The position numbers and the translations under genes were made by a program. This document shows, piece after piece, positions 41,894 through 54,248 of a DNA stretch of 64,000 nucleotides. The notes beneath the pieces were generated by a model, which worked only from the letters and a program-made list of their open reading frames with translations, was not told where the DNA came from and ran no database searches. This DNA is from Amblyornis subalaris (taxonomy: Eukaryota; Chordata; Aves; Passeriformes; Ptilonorhynchidae). Position 1 is the first letter of the stretch; each line of letters begins with the position of its first letter. The stretch lies in NCBI GenBank assembly GCA_018881555.1, contig JACAXG010000125.1, forward strand, positions 286,680 to 350,679, in the 5' to 3' direction.

Positions 41894-42764
41894 CAGCCCA
41901 AAGCTTGTCCTGGAACAGGGAAAACGCGGAGAAGGACAGAAACTCGTTGGTCTTTAACTCCAGAATTGTTTAACTTTTAGAGGAATTACAAACCCCAACT
42001 GCTCCAATGGGAGCGACTGTGAGGGCCTGGCTGNAGTTGTCCGATAAATGCCAAAGGATCGCTGGGAAAGCTCGGGAAGTGAGGAATTTACGTGGCACAG
42101 CACCTAGATTGAGGTTTGAGGAATGAGGGGAGGGAAGAGCTTAAAGCCCTGCTGGGAGAAAAGCCCACGTTTGGAGAAGCCTTTAAATAAACGGAATAAT
42201 CCCTAAACACACATTGGCACAGCGGCCGAGGCTCCGCAGCTCCAGGAAATCCTTTAAGGATTGGGAGTCGCCGTGAGCCGTGCCCCTGGGGCTGCGAGGA
42301 GCAAAGAGCCTTCAGGAAGAATTTCATTTTGATCAATTTGGGGGTGTTTTGAGGTGGTTTTTTTGGTGTTTTAAAGGCTGTCGTTTCCCAAATTCCAGTT
42401 TTCCAGAGGCTGTTGTCGTGCAGAGCTCCCAGCCTGTAACAAACCCTCTCATTTTTCCCTCCGTTTATCACTGATGGGGGTGACAGGAAACCCAAATCGG
42501 GATTTTCTCCCTCCCTGTTGCCCCCTGAAGCTGAGAATCCACCCTGGAAATCCAGATGTGTCTGGGGGTGACTGGATCGAGGTTTGGTTGCCAAATGACC
42601 TTTGGGTGGCTTCAAAGGGACAGAAAAATCAGCATTTTCGGTGCATTGGGAAGTGGAATCTGCTGGAGCACTTGGGGCTTCTTCTGGGAGCTGCTGATAT
42701 CCCTGGAAAACCAACATCCTCGTTCCTAGTGGAGTTACCTGGATGTCTCTCTGTTTCAGGACTT

Positions 42765-43035
42765 AGGATAAGGGCTGGAGGGACAGGACACAGGGAATNG
42801 CTTCCCAGTGCCAGAGGGCAGGGATAGATGGGATATTGGGAAGGAATTCCTGGCTGCAAGGGTGGGGAGGGGCTGGGATAGAATTCCCAGAAAAGCTGCG
42901 GCTGCCCCTGGATCCCTGGAAGTGTCCAAGGCCAGGCTGGAGCAGCCTGGGATAGTGGAAGGTGTTCCTGCCCATGGCAGGGGTGGAATGGGATNATCTC
43001 TANGGTCCTTCCCACCCAAACCATTCCAGGATTCT
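42765..43035 (+). mobile_element. CR1 LINE fragment
   Basis: GAGGGACAGGACACAGGGAA, GGGATATTGGGAAGGAATTC, CCTGGATCCCTGGAAGTGTC and the tail CCAAACCATTCCAGGATTC. Confidence 0.9.
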
Positions 43036-44546
43036 CCAGCTGTGCCAGATCTCACACTGCTCCAGGCCNTGTATTTTATGTGAGGAAAACAATGTGTTAT
43101 CCTGCTGCAGCTCCCTGCCAGGAGGGATCCCAGATCCCTGGGATGNCTCCGCATTCCCGCGTTCCGAGAGGGCCGCTCGGGATCCAGTCCTTTCCTTCAG
43201 GGCCTGCTGCCGACGTGTCCTAAAATTCTGCCTGTGTTCATCCAGTGCTTTTTCCCGAGGAACCTTTTGTGCCCGAGCAGGCAAAAAGGAAAGCTTTGGG
43301 ATGCTTTCCCTCATGGCCCTCCCTGTTTTCTGTGTCATATTAAGAATATATTGTTAAANTCTCTTAAATTCCATGTCTGCACAACCACCAGTAGCAACCA
43401 GTTTGTTTTCTCTGAACCCAGTTTGGCATTAATTTGGGGATTTTCTAGAGTTGGCACCAGCGACTGAACCATTTCAGCTGCCACAAACAACGTTTTGAGC
43501 CCTTTTTAATTCTTATTTGGGCTGAAAATGTTGGCAAAGGAAAGGAACGAGAGTGGAGCAGGGAAGAACAAAGAGTTGGGATAATCTCATTAACTGAGAT
43601 GGTCCTGACCTGCCAAGGGCGTGAGGAAAACAGAAATCCAGGGCTTGGATAGGTGAGGATGAGAAAAACTGCCATGAGTGGAATTTTGTTGTCTTGACCT
43701 TTATCTCCTCCCCCAAATTCCCTGGAATTGTGGATTTAAAGCCAAGATTGTGCCAGGAGTAGGCTGAGAAATCTGCTTGTTCCTTTTTGCTCCCGTTCCT
43801 TACTCAGATTTGTTGGAATTTTAGATCTCTTTATTGGAGTCGGCGCTTCTGAGCCCCCAGGGAAACAGGTCACTTGGAGTTACTTAACTCCCCCCTGGAA
43901 TTCTGAGCGGCTTTGGCCAACATTCCGGAGTGGGGATATGGATTAAAGGGATCCAGCCTCGCTTTGCGGCTCTGGGATGAAAATGGGATTAAATTTCACC
44001 TCCTCATCCAAGGATTGGCTCGGAGCATGGGAAGGCAGAACCTTCTGGGCTCCGAGGGGTGGATTCCCACAAAAAACACAACTCCAGGCTCATCCTTTGG
44101 CATGGCCGAGCAGGCCACGGGTGCCTGAGCCATAAAAAATTGCCCTTTGCTCTCAAACACTCCCGATTTTTAATGGAGTTTGGGGTATTTTTGATGTGGC
44201 AACGCAGGGAATCTTCAAAGGGATAATGGAGCCGAAACCAGCGCGGTCAGGTAATTATCCACGGCACCAGTAAATGGAATTACGGACTGGAATTATTGCC
44301 TTACTCATGGATTTTCCAACCTGCTCGTGACCCTTTGCAGTTTTCCTCGGGATGGGTGGACAAACCCAGTGTTGGGAGCTTTAACCCGCATTGGATTTGT
44401 TCTTCTGCACCTTGCCCTGTGCCCCAAATTCAGTTAAAATTAACAAAAAAATTTTAAAAACCCCCATAATATTTTTTTTTTTTGATGTCTGGCAGGGAAA
44501 ATACCTGGCAGAGGGAGACTGATGACTCTGCTGAGAGAGAGTGGTT

Positions 44547-44712
44547 TAGATGGGATAATGGGTAGGAATTCCTGTCTGGGAGCGTGGTGAGGGGCTGGGA
44601 TAGAATTCCCAGAGAAGCTGTGGCTGCCCCTGGATCCCTGGCAGTGTCCAAAGCCGGGCTGGATGGGGCTTGGAGCAGCCTGGGATAGTGGAAGGTGTCC
44701 CTGCCCGTGGGA
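44547..44712 (+). mobile_element. CR1 LINE fragment
   Basis: AGATGGGATAATGGGTAGGA, CAGAGAAGCTGTGGCTGCCC, GGGATAGTGGAAGGTGTCCC; cut off before the 3' terminus. Confidence 0.85.
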
Positions 44713-45384
44713 TTTTCCTGTTATCCCAACAGCTTTGGGAAAAGGACTAAACAGAGGGAGGGGAGGTGCTTTTCTTTCCTTGTCGTTAATGTGGAATTTT
44801 TTAGCTTTTGGGGAGTTCTGGAACACTGGAGAGAGGAGGAAAACACCTTGCCATTGGCATTTCCTTGAATTTCCATGTTTTGAGAGCACTTGGCGACAGA
44901 CAGTGGTACTGGAGAGGTTGGAAAGGAGCGTTTGGGGTTAAGGAGNAATTTTGTTTTTGATCCTCCTGGCACAGCTGCTTTTCCTCGGAGCCTTTTTTTC
45001 CGTGATGCACTTGGNAAGTGTGACCAAGACCCGTCCGAAATAAAAGGGTTTAATTGATTAGGAAAGGGCTGAAAATCAATATTTGACCAATAAATGTAGC
45101 AGAGTTTGGTTTCTATTCCAACACGTCATCAGCTTGGCTGCTGTTCCCTCACAAATGTCCCGGATCCGTGCGGNGTTGGATGGAGAAAGGGGCAGGAAGC
45201 TCCAAAGCTGGAATCCTGTGAGAGGGAGCAGCATCACCTGAATATTCCTGGCCCTTTGGGGCGATTGGGTGGATTCACCGAGAGGTTCAAAACTCTGGGA
45301 AAGGTTTAGAGTGGAATTTGGAGTGACTCAGTGTTGATTGCATCGCTCAAAGCACAGTTCAAGGTGTGTCATCCTGAGTCAGCC

Positions 45385-45785
45385 TGGAATCATGGAATCA
45401 TGGAATGGTGTGGGTTGGAAGGACCTTAAAGNTGATCCCATTCCACCCCTGCCATGGGCAGGGACAGCTCCCACTATCCCAGGTTGCTCCAAGCCCTGTC
45501 CAGCCTGGCCTTGGACACTTCCAGGGATCCAGGAGCACCCACAGCTTCTCTGGGAATTCCATCCCAGCCCCTCNCCACCCTCCCAGCGTGGAATTCCTTC
45601 CCAANATCCCATCTAACCCTGNCCTCTGGCACTGGGAAGCCATTCCCTGTGTCCTGTCCCTCCNTGCNTTGTCCCAAGTCCCTCTCCAGCTCTCCCGGAG
45701 CCCCTTCAGGCCCTGGAATTGCTCTCCCTGGATCCTTCCCTTCTCCAGGTGAACATTCCCAGCTCTCCCAGCCTTTCCTCATGGG
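45385..45785 (-). mobile_element. CR1 LINE fragment
   Basis: A complete 3' end at left (GGAATCATGGAATCATGGAA, a duplicated tail octamer), then about 390 bp of good match ending in CCAGGTGAACATTCCCAGCT. One of the best preserved copies. Confidence 0.92.
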
Positions 45786-46221
45786 GAGGACACTCTCGGC
45801 TGTAACTCAGTGCTGTGAAGTGAATTTGGGTGGATTATTTTTATCCCTGGATCCACACAAAATCCTTGCTTGCGCTTCCCATCCTCCGGCAGAGCCGTGA
45901 CTTAATCCAGCCTCTGGCTTTGAGGTGCCAGCGGAGCCGGAGGGAATTAGGTCCCCATTCCTATTTCTGGGATCTCTCCCTGTGCTCTGTGATGTGTCAG
46001 TTCCCTGCTGGTAAATTTAGCTCCCAAAATCCTATAAATGGAACCTGCTCCCAGGTGGGGCTCGTGCTGTCCCGGGTGATCGGAGCCTGGAGAGCTCGGA
46101 TCTCTCCGTGTCTCCGGGATGAGGGATCCGTGTGCCAGGATGCTTCCTGCTGGAGATGGAGGAATGTGGAGAGGGCCATGAGCTGTGATTAAGTCAGATT
46201 TCATTTCATATAAAATATAAA

Positions 46222-46345
46222 ATGTCCAGGGCCAGGCTGGACAGAGCTTGGAGCAACCTGGAATCGTGGAAGGTGTCCCTGCCCGTGGCAGGGGGTGGGA
46301 CTGGATCCCTTTAGATCCTTTCCCGACCCAAACCTGTGTGGGATT
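46222..46345 (+). mobile_element. CR1 LINE 3' fragment
   Basis: GTCCAGGGCCAGGCTGGACA, GTGGAAGGTGTCCCTGCCCG, then a diverged terminus. Confidence 0.8.
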
Positions 46346-47164
46346 CCATGGGAATGGTTTTGTAGCACAATTATTTATGTATATCCCAAACACCTCACCC
46401 TCTTTTTCGACCTGAATCCCTTGAACCCATCTGCAGGTCTCTGCCTCCAACCCGAACCTCACTCGGGAATAAATCTCAGATATTTTCCCTTCGAGCTGGA
46501 AAATCCCAGGTAAAAAACTCCCTGAGATTCCACCTGTTCCCAGCCTTTTCCCTTCCTGAGCAGAGGCAGCCCCAATTTGCCTCTCTTCCCACATATTCCA
46601 GGAGCTTGGGCTTTCCCTTGTTTTTTGAAGCCCACACGCATTGGCTTCTCCAGGCTTTTTCTGCCATTATCTCGGCGGATTTCATGGAAATGCCAGGACA
46701 TTCCTTGCCAGATCTGCTGTTCCTTGGATATTTGGGTCTCTCAAATTGCTCCTTGCAATTTTTTGTTCCTGCCACGCTCATTAAATCCCATTTTTGAGCT
46801 CTTGGGAATGCTGCTGAGGACGGGCACAGCTCTGAGTGAGATGAGCTGCATCACCTCTCGGAAAGGGCTCGGATCCTCCTGCAAATTCCAAAGCCTCCGG
46901 CTTTTCACTTCCTTGGAAATGGTTATTTTATTATAGGGAAGCTGAAATGTGGGGAACTGAGTGAGTGGGGCAGGGTCCTGGGGGAAGTTCAGCTGTTTGG
47001 TGATCCGTNGGGGGAATCCATTTGGATTTCTGATGGGAAAATCCATGACAATTTTAAAGGGAAAGCTCTAAAACCTCCATAAGGACTCAAATAAAAATAC
47101 TCCAAGTGCCCCCAAAAATATGGGAAGGAAAGAGATGTTATGAGGGATGGGATGCTTTGAACTT

Positions 47165-47362
47165 TGAGGGACACCTCCCACTATCCCAGGCTGCTCCAGC
47201 CTGGCCTTGGACACTGCCAGGGATCCAGGGGCAGCCACAGCTTCTCTGGGAATTCTATCCCGGTCCCTCCCNACCCTCCCAGCNNGGAATTCCTTCCCAA
47301 TATCCCATCTATCCCTGCCCTGTGGCACTGGGAAGCCATTCCCTGTGTCCTGTCGTGGATGG
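47165..47362 (-). mobile_element. CR1 LINE fragment, inverted 5' part
   Basis: CACCTCCCACTATCCCAGGC through CCATTCCCTGTGTCCTGTCG. It lacks the CR1 3' terminus, which is found in the opposite orientation at 47418-47540. The pair is probably one insertion. Confidence 0.8.
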
Positions 47363-47417
47363 CAAGGGATGAACACTCATCCACGGCCTCGGTTCTCCTC
47401 CTGGTCCCACAGGAAAA

Positions 47418-47540
47418 GGAGCACCCTGGGAATGTGGGAATGTGGGAATGTGGAAGGTGTCCCTGCCCGTGGCAAGGGGTGGAAAAAAATCATCCTTAAG
47501 GTCCCTTCCCACCCAAACCATTCCAGGATTCTGTGATCCT
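47418..47540 (+). mobile_element. CR1 LINE fragment, sense 3' part
   Basis: Starts at GGAGCACCCTGGGAATGTGG, with GGGAATGT repeated three times, and ends AACCATTCCAGGATTCTGTG. It carries on, within about 25 bp, where the inverted piece at 47165-47362 stops in the CR1 sequence. Confidence 0.8.
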
Positions 47541-48415
47541 CCCTCTGCAGATTATCCACATTTATCCCTGGCAGATCCCTTGAATTATTCCGTTGATCCT
47601 CCTGACTCACCCATTTCATGGATGACAAGTCTGAGTTCTAAAATCTTCCAAAAATGCAGATTTCAGAAAAATCTGAGTCGATAAAATATCTTTTTGTTCA
47701 AAGACAACAACCCAGACAATCCTGGCCGGATAAAACAGCAGCTGGGTGGGATTTTCCCAAGATATTCCGGCTATTTGCCCCTTCCCCAGCAGAATGTGGC
47801 TGATTCCAGGCACGTTCCTTATCCCTGTTCCTGTGTGCTGTTCCCAATCCCTGCTTTTCCTGGACACTGCCCATTCCAACTGTGCCTGAGGTTATCTCTC
47901 CCAGACTTCTCCAGGTCTCGCCCATCCCTCAGGAATGTCGATGTTGCTCCTGCTGGCACAAGCTCAGAGCTCCACCCTGGGAATAATTTTTCCTCCTTTT
48001 GCCTAAATCGGATCCAAAGCACCCAAAAATCCCTCCCTGGGGGAGCTGTGAACTTCCATGAGTTTCCCTGGAGCGGTTTGAGGTGGTGGCATCAGCACTT
48101 CCAGCTGTTTGCATCCCGAAGAATTGTGAGGTTTAGCCTCTTTCCCGTAAATCCAAGGAAATCAAGCATAAGTGGAGAGTGTTCCAGGGGAAAAAAAGGA
48201 TGGATTGAGCTTGGAGCAGTCGTTTTTTGGTTCAGGACTGAGCGTGGAACACCTGCTGGATTTTTGGAGCGATTTAATTCCTAATTATCTGTGGATTAGT
48301 GCACAGAGGGGGAGAGCAGATGGGAGGAAACCAGACTGGAGCGGGGAGCACGGGATTCAGGGAAGCTCTGGGAAAGGACACGGAGTTCTGCTGGGAAGCA
48401 CTGGGTGCAGAGTCG

Positions 48416-48508
48416 TTATTATTTATTATTTATTATTTATTATTTATTATTTATTATTTATTATTTATTATTTATTATTTATTATTTATTATTTATTATT
48501 TATTATTT
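48416..48508. repeat. Heptanucleotide microsatellite (ATTATTT)13
   Basis: Thirteen or so uninterrupted TTATTTA units over 93 bp. A perfect array of this length is likely to be polymorphic. Confidence 0.97.
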
Positions 48509-48894
48509 TAAATTCATCTCTCAAGTTTTTGGTGGGCAGGAAAGTCGGGAGCAGCTTCCGATGGGAATAATTCAAAGTGCTTCGGATCCTGCTGTTTAAT
48601 CCCTGGATTTTGCCCTGTCCCAAGGGTGGGAACAGCTCCCAGCACAGCTCCCAGCTTGGTCCCATCAGATCTCACTCCTAGGGATGGTCCCTGCAGCCAA
48701 TTCCACAATATTCCTGGCTATTTGGAGAATTCAAGGAATTATCTCCAAGAATTAGAAGGAATCCGGTGACGTTTCCAAGCATGTCATTGGGAAAATTCCC
48801 GATGTCTGGACAGGTGGGAATGGATGCCACGAGCCCGTTGTGGGTGTGCTCAGAGCTCAATCCTGCTGATTTTCTGGGAGCTAAAAACCCCTGA

Positions 48895-49105
48895 AATCCT
48901 GGAATGGTTTGGGTGGGAAGGACCTTCAAGATTATCCCATTCCACCCCATCCATGGGCAGGGACACCTTCCCTTATCCCAGGCTGCTCCAAGCCCCATCC
49001 AACCCGGCCTTGGACGCTTCCAGAGATCCAGGGGCTTCTCTGGGAATTCCATCCCATCCCCTCCCCACCCTCCCAGCCAGGAATTCCTTGCCAGTATCCC
49101 TGGGG
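48895..49105 (-). mobile_element. CR1 LINE fragment
   Basis: CCTGGAATGGTTTGGGTGGG, AGGCTGCTCCAAGCCCCATC, CAGCCAGGAATTCCTTGCCA; a short internal deletion removes the GCAGCCACA segment. Confidence 0.88.
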
Positions 49106-49447
49106 GCTTGTTGTATTTTCCCGGTGATTAATCCGCTCGTGGAGCATATTCCGGGAGCTATTCCTGAATCACTGCCTCGTTAAATCCCAGTGCTCGGCAC
49201 CTCGGGCTGTCAGCGGCAGTTTTCCGTGGAAAACCCGGAGCAATCCCATCCCACGACGCCAGCCCTGCCCGGAGGTTGGGATTGGGAGCTCTCTGCCTAC
49301 AGAACGTTCCCCCTTCCTCCTGGGAAGGGCTGGCTCTGGTGGCTTTTACTGGGAAAACCTCTCCTCGCCGGGCACGGCCGTGGTCGTCCTGCTTGGAAAA
49401 GCTTTTCCTGATGCCAGGCTCCGGGAGGACGCGTGGCAGGCAGAAAT

Positions 49448-49825
49448 CCTGGAATCACGGGATGGTTTGGGTTGGGAGAGACCTCAAAGCCCATCCAGTG
49501 CCACCCCTGCCGTGGGCAGGGACACTTCCCACTATCCCAGGCTGCTCCAGCCTGGGCTTGGGCACTTCCAGGGATCCAGGGGCAGCCACAGCTTCTCTGG
49601 GAATTCTATCCCAGTCCCTCCCCACCCTCCCAGCCAGGAATTCCTTCCCAATATCCCTCTGGCACTGGGAAGCCATTCCCTGTGTCCTGTCCCTCCAGGC
49701 CTTGTCCCAAGTCCCTCTCCAGCTCTCCCGGAGCCCCTTTAGGCCCTGGAATGTGCTGGGAGCTCTCCCTGGCTCCTTCCCTTCTCCAGGTGATCATTCC
49801 CCAGCTCTCCCAGCCTGGCAAATCC
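49448..49825 (-). mobile_element. CR1 LINE fragment
   Basis: GGAATCACGGGATGGTTTGG through CAGGTGATCATTCCCCAGCT, about 375 bp, with a complete 3' end and a small deletion in the CCCATCTAACCCTG region. Confidence 0.92.
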
Positions 49826-50976
49826 CGAGCCTTGGTTTCCTTCCAGTGGAAAACGATCGGAGTGGGATCTCTGTGACAGAGCCACAACTCCTGGGATCGT
49901 TCCTTTGGGATTGTTCCTTTGTGACTCCGCTCTCCGGGACCCCTCCACTGCGTTTGTCGGGAATATCGGGAACTGGAGACGGGAGAGGAGGCAGGGAGAG
50001 GGCAGGAATAGGCTCGCCTGCCTCAGGATTGGATTTTCCCTTGGTTTTACTCCTCCTTGTGCTCCTGCTGGATCCTGGTGTCCGGCGATGTCACCCCTGG
50101 ATTTTATTAGAGAGAGCTAAGAGAGAAAATGATGTTTTCCCATCAAACTGGGCCATAATTCCTGCCTTTCCTCTGGAGCAGCTTTGTGCTGAGGAATATG
50201 GGCTCATTCCGACTGGAAAGCTTCGGTCCTGGTGTTACAGCCATAAAGTTTGCCTTTAATTGGATTTTTATGAGGAGGAAGCTGTTGAGAGACACTTGGT
50301 GCCTGATGAGTGGAGTTGTGTCCATATTTATTAGGATTTTTCCCTTCCTCTATGGAATGGGCAAATTTGGGGTGGAGTTGTGTTTTATTTTTGGTTTTTA
50401 ATGTAAATCCCTGTGTGAATTCCTCAGGAATTAACAGAAGAAGAGAATTTTAAGACAGATTTGAAGAGTTTAAAGCTTTCTTATTTAATGAGAAGGTTTG
50501 AAGTCCTTTTAAGTAGTTTGCGAGGAGCACGTGGAAAATTCCCTGTTCCCTTTCATCCTTTCCTGGGATGTGTTTGAATTGTTCCATTAAGAAAGAAATG
50601 GTCCTGAAGGAGAAAATATTTAAAAAAATAACTTTTAAAAGTGATTTTTCCCATTCTCGGAGATGCTTGGGCTCGCAGAACTGAGCGAGGAATAATTTCC
50701 CAATTCCATTTTTCCCGAAAAAATGGCTCAGCTCTCCTTCCTAGGAAACTTTTCCCTTCGTGAGTGAACCTGGAATTCCAAAAGGGAACGTCGGTGTGGT
50801 TCTGCATTAATTGAAATGTCAAGCAAATAAACTCCAAGATTTGAAATATGTGATGAGACCCCTCGATTAGAGCAGGATGTGTCCTGGAAAACTGGGAATA
50901 ACTGGGAACCATCCCTAACCAGGTTAGGGACAAGGTGGAGGGATTAATTGTGGTGTTAAACCACGAGAGAGGAGCT

Positions 50977-51038
50977 TAAAAGCTTCAAAAATGCCATTAA
51001 ATGCTTTAAAAATGTCATTAAATGCCTTAAAAATGTCA
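50977..51038. repeat. 21-bp tandem repeat, three copies
   Basis: Copies of AAAAATGYCATTAAATGC plus TTT, decaying at the edges. Confidence 0.85.
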
Positions 51039-51167
51039 TGGGAGCTCCCTTAGGCCAATTATTCCTCGGAGTTCTTCCGTGAGGAGCGGTGGGAGCGTTG
51101 GGAAAATGCACAGGGATAAATGTGAAGGCTGCACATGGAATATCCTGTTGGATCCTTTGGGATTTGT

Positions 51168-51425
51168 AGCCACAGCTTCTCTGGGAATTCCAGCCCAGCC
51201 CCTCCCCACCCTCCCAGACGGGAATTCCTTCCCAATATCCCCTCTAACCCTGCCCTCTGGCACTGGGAAGCCATTCCCTGTGTCCTGTCCCTCCATGCCT
51301 TGTCCCAAGTCCCTCTCCAGCTCTCCTGGAGCCCCTTCAGGCCCTGGAAGGGGCTCTGAGCTCTCCCTGGATCCTTCCCTTCTCCAGGTGAACATTCCCA
51401 GCTTTCCCAGCCTGGCGGATCCTGG
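51168..51425 (-). mobile_element. CR1 LINE fragment, inverted 5' part
   Basis: CCACAGCTTCTCTGGGAATT to CAGGTGAACATTCCCAGCTT. It lacks the last 150 bp or so of CR1, which appear in sense orientation at 51555-51705. Confidence 0.82.
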
Positions 51426-51554
51426 TGGATCCTTTCCATGCTTTGCTCTCCCACGCTCAGAACCCTCCCATGTCATTCCTTGGGGAAAGCTGTGTTTGGA
51501 ATTAAGGCCCCCAGGAGTCACTGTCACCCTCCTGCTGCTTCCCGAGTCTCCATG

Positions 51555-51705
51555 GATACAAATCCCATCCCTGGCAGTGTCCAAGGCCGGGTTGGACAGT
51601 GCTTGGAACACCCTGGGATAGTGGAAGGTGTCCCTGCCCATGGCAGGGCTGGAATGGGATCATCTTTAAGGTCCCTTCCCACCCAGACCATTCCAGGATT
51701 CTCCT
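51555..51705 (+). mobile_element. CR1 LINE fragment, sense 3' part
   Basis: CCCTGGCAGTGTCCAAGGCC to CCAGACCATTCCAGGATTCT. It starts in the CR1 sequence almost exactly where the inverted piece at 51168 stops. Confidence 0.82.
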
Positions 51706-52099
51706 AGATGGAATTCCAGTCTGTGGGGCCGCGTTGGGGCAGAGCCTCGCGCGCTGTGGCAGCAGAAATTCCCTGATCCGCTCACAAAACGCCTCTGGGA
51801 TCCAACATTTATTCCCGGAGAAAAATCCGGGAGCAGACGATGGGATGTGACAGCCTCTGGTTTACCTTTAAACACCCTCCCCAATCCCAGTGGCATCTCC
51901 TAAACAACTTCCCTGGCTCGGCCTTGCCACCGAGGGGATGGTCCTGCTTCTGCTGGAATGAGGCTCCAGCAATTCCTAGGAATCCGTTCCCTGGGAGCAA
52001 TCCCGCTGGAGCGGGGGTCGCATCCTGCAGGAAAAGTTGTCTTCTCCGTGTCTCTACAGCAAGCAAATCCATGTGTCGGGACAGTGTTCACTGATTATT

Positions 52100-52103
<4 letters not shown>

Positions 52104-52130
<27 letters not shown>

Positions 52131-52202
52131 TTATTTTATTTTATTTTATTTTATTTTATTTTATTTTATTTTATTTTATTTTATTTTATTTTTATTTTAT
52201 TT
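52104..52202. repeat. Compound microsatellite (AAT)9(TTTTA)14
   Basis: Nine AAT units (52104-52130) run into about fourteen TTTTA units (52131-52202), with one interruption near 52190. Confidence 0.95.
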
Positions 52203-52999
52203 TCCGGGCGATCCCCAAGGTCCGCTCCATCCAAACCCGTTCCGCGAGTCCGTGAAAAAAAAAAAACCCCATATAAAAATCAACTTCTCCTCCTCCCAAA
52301 TATCAACGAAGGAGCTTTTTTCCCTTGGATTTCGAGGCTCCTTTTGGAATTCTCCATCCACGCCCAGCGAGCTTCACGCGCTTCACGCTCCTGTCACCTC
52401 CGTGTCTCCCGTTCCCGCGCGCGGGCGGGAATGCCGAGCCCACGCCGGGAATGAGAAAGCTTTTGCCTTTTGAGCTGTCAGCGCGTTCTGCTTCCCGAGG
52501 GAGGAATTGTCACTAATCCCTCATTAGTCTCATTTGGAGTCTCTCCCGTGGATTTTCGCGTTCCTCTTGATCTTTTAATGCGCAGGGAAAAGGCTTTNAT
52601 TGAGTTACCTGCTCTTCCCGGGCCTTCTGTGGGTTTATTAATCCTCTTGGAGCTTCCCAGAGTTCTTATTCCGCAGCCTTCCCCGGCTCCTGCCGGGGTG
52701 ACGACTCCACGAGGGCTCCGTGAGAATTCCAAGTGGAAATTCCTTGGTTTCCAGGTTGCCCCTGGTTGGGTTTTTGGTAAAAGAAGTGACCCCGTCGGGA
52801 TTGCTCCGTGTTTTTCTGATTTAGCGGGAGAGGAGCTTGGAATGGAGATGAATCCCGGCTCGGGTTGTATCCCAGACTGCTGCCACAGGTGGGAAAAGGG
52901 ATAAGGAAACAGAACGGAAATGGGATAGAAAATCACTATAAATCCTTAGAAATTTGAGGAAAGATGCTGTGGGTTTTGTTTTCCGGAGGAATCCAGCTG

Positions 53000-53118
53000 T
53001 TGTGGATTCCCCGTCCCTGGAAGTGTCCAAGGCCAGGCTGGAGCAACCTGGGATAGTGGAAGGTGGAATGGGATGATCTTTGAGGTCCCTTCCCACCCAG
53101 GATTCCATGATTGGAATG
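53000..53118 (+). mobile_element. CR1 LINE 3' fragment
   Basis: GGATTCCCCGTCCCTGGAAG, GAGCAACCTGGGATAGTGGA, TTTGAGGTCCCTTCCCACCC. The GTCCCTGCCC segment is deleted. Confidence 0.85.
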
Positions 53119-54029
53119 GAAAATCACTGTAAATCTGCTGAAACGTGGGGCAGATTTGCCTTCCAGAGCGATCCAATTTTAAAAAAACAGGATAAATCCA
53201 AGTATTGAAGTAATTCACTTCTTCCTGAAGCTGTATTTTGAGACAGTCCAGGAAACTCTGGTTTAGATGGATTTTACATGGATTTGGGCATCGTGGTCAG
53301 TGCCAGGTTGGGATGAAGACAGGAGGAAGCCAAATGAAACATTCCTGACCTTGGGAATGGGGAGGTGGTCAGGAAAAGCGAACGTTTAGCAGCAGGGCCG
53401 AGTTTTTCCATGGATTTCCGTGATCCCAGGCACATTTAACACCTCTCATCCCTCTGGGGCTGGCACTGGGTCAAAATGCCCAAATTAATTGCACTTGGCC
53501 AACTCCGTTCCACCCGGGAATTAACCTGGGGAAAACNCAGGGAAGCGAGCGAGGAGGAATTTCCAGTCATTCCTCCCCTCCCTCTCCAGGACATTTGTTC
53601 TGGACCGAGCAGGGTTTGGTTTGTCATAAATCATCATTTCATGTTAATAACCCAAATTTACGCTTCAGATTTGTGCACTGCTCTGTCCTTNGCCTCTCGG
53701 GGCAAGGTGGATCCGTACAATTCCACGAAGGACTCCCGGGGCTGATTCCCGGCGTGGAATATTTGGTCCTTCGTGGCCAAAAAAAAAGGCATTTCCGTGT
53801 GGAAAATGACAGCCTGGGTTGGGTTTGGGCTTTGCCTCGGCNCAGGAAGGTTGAGGTAATTCGAATTATTTGTAATTTCTGCCGGCACCGAGCGATGATC
53901 CCGTCGGGATCTGAAAAACAGGGATTTGTGCAAGTCACGAGTTACGGGAGGGATCCGATCCTGCCGTAAATTTGTTTAAAATAAAATAATAAACTTAAAA
54001 ATAGTGGATAAATCCCGGAGCAGTGCTGA

Positions 54030-54248
54030 TTGCACAGGCCTGGANGGACTTGGGANGCAGGGAATGGCTTCCCACTGCCACGGGGCAGGGACAGATGGGA
54101 TCTTGGGAAGGAATTCCTGGCTCTGAGGGTGAGGAGGCCCTGGAATAGAATTCCCAGAGCAGCTGTGGCTGCCCCTGGATCCCTGGCAGCGTCCAGGGCC
54201 GGGTTGGAGCAGCCTGGGATAGCAGGAGGTGTCCCTGCCCGTGAAACT
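54030..54248 (+). mobile_element. CR1 LINE fragment
   Basis: CAGGGAATGGCTTCCCACTG, GATCTTGGGAAGGAATTCCT, CAGCTGTGGCTGCCCCTGGA, GTGTCCCTGCCCGTG; truncated before the 3' end. Confidence 0.88.
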
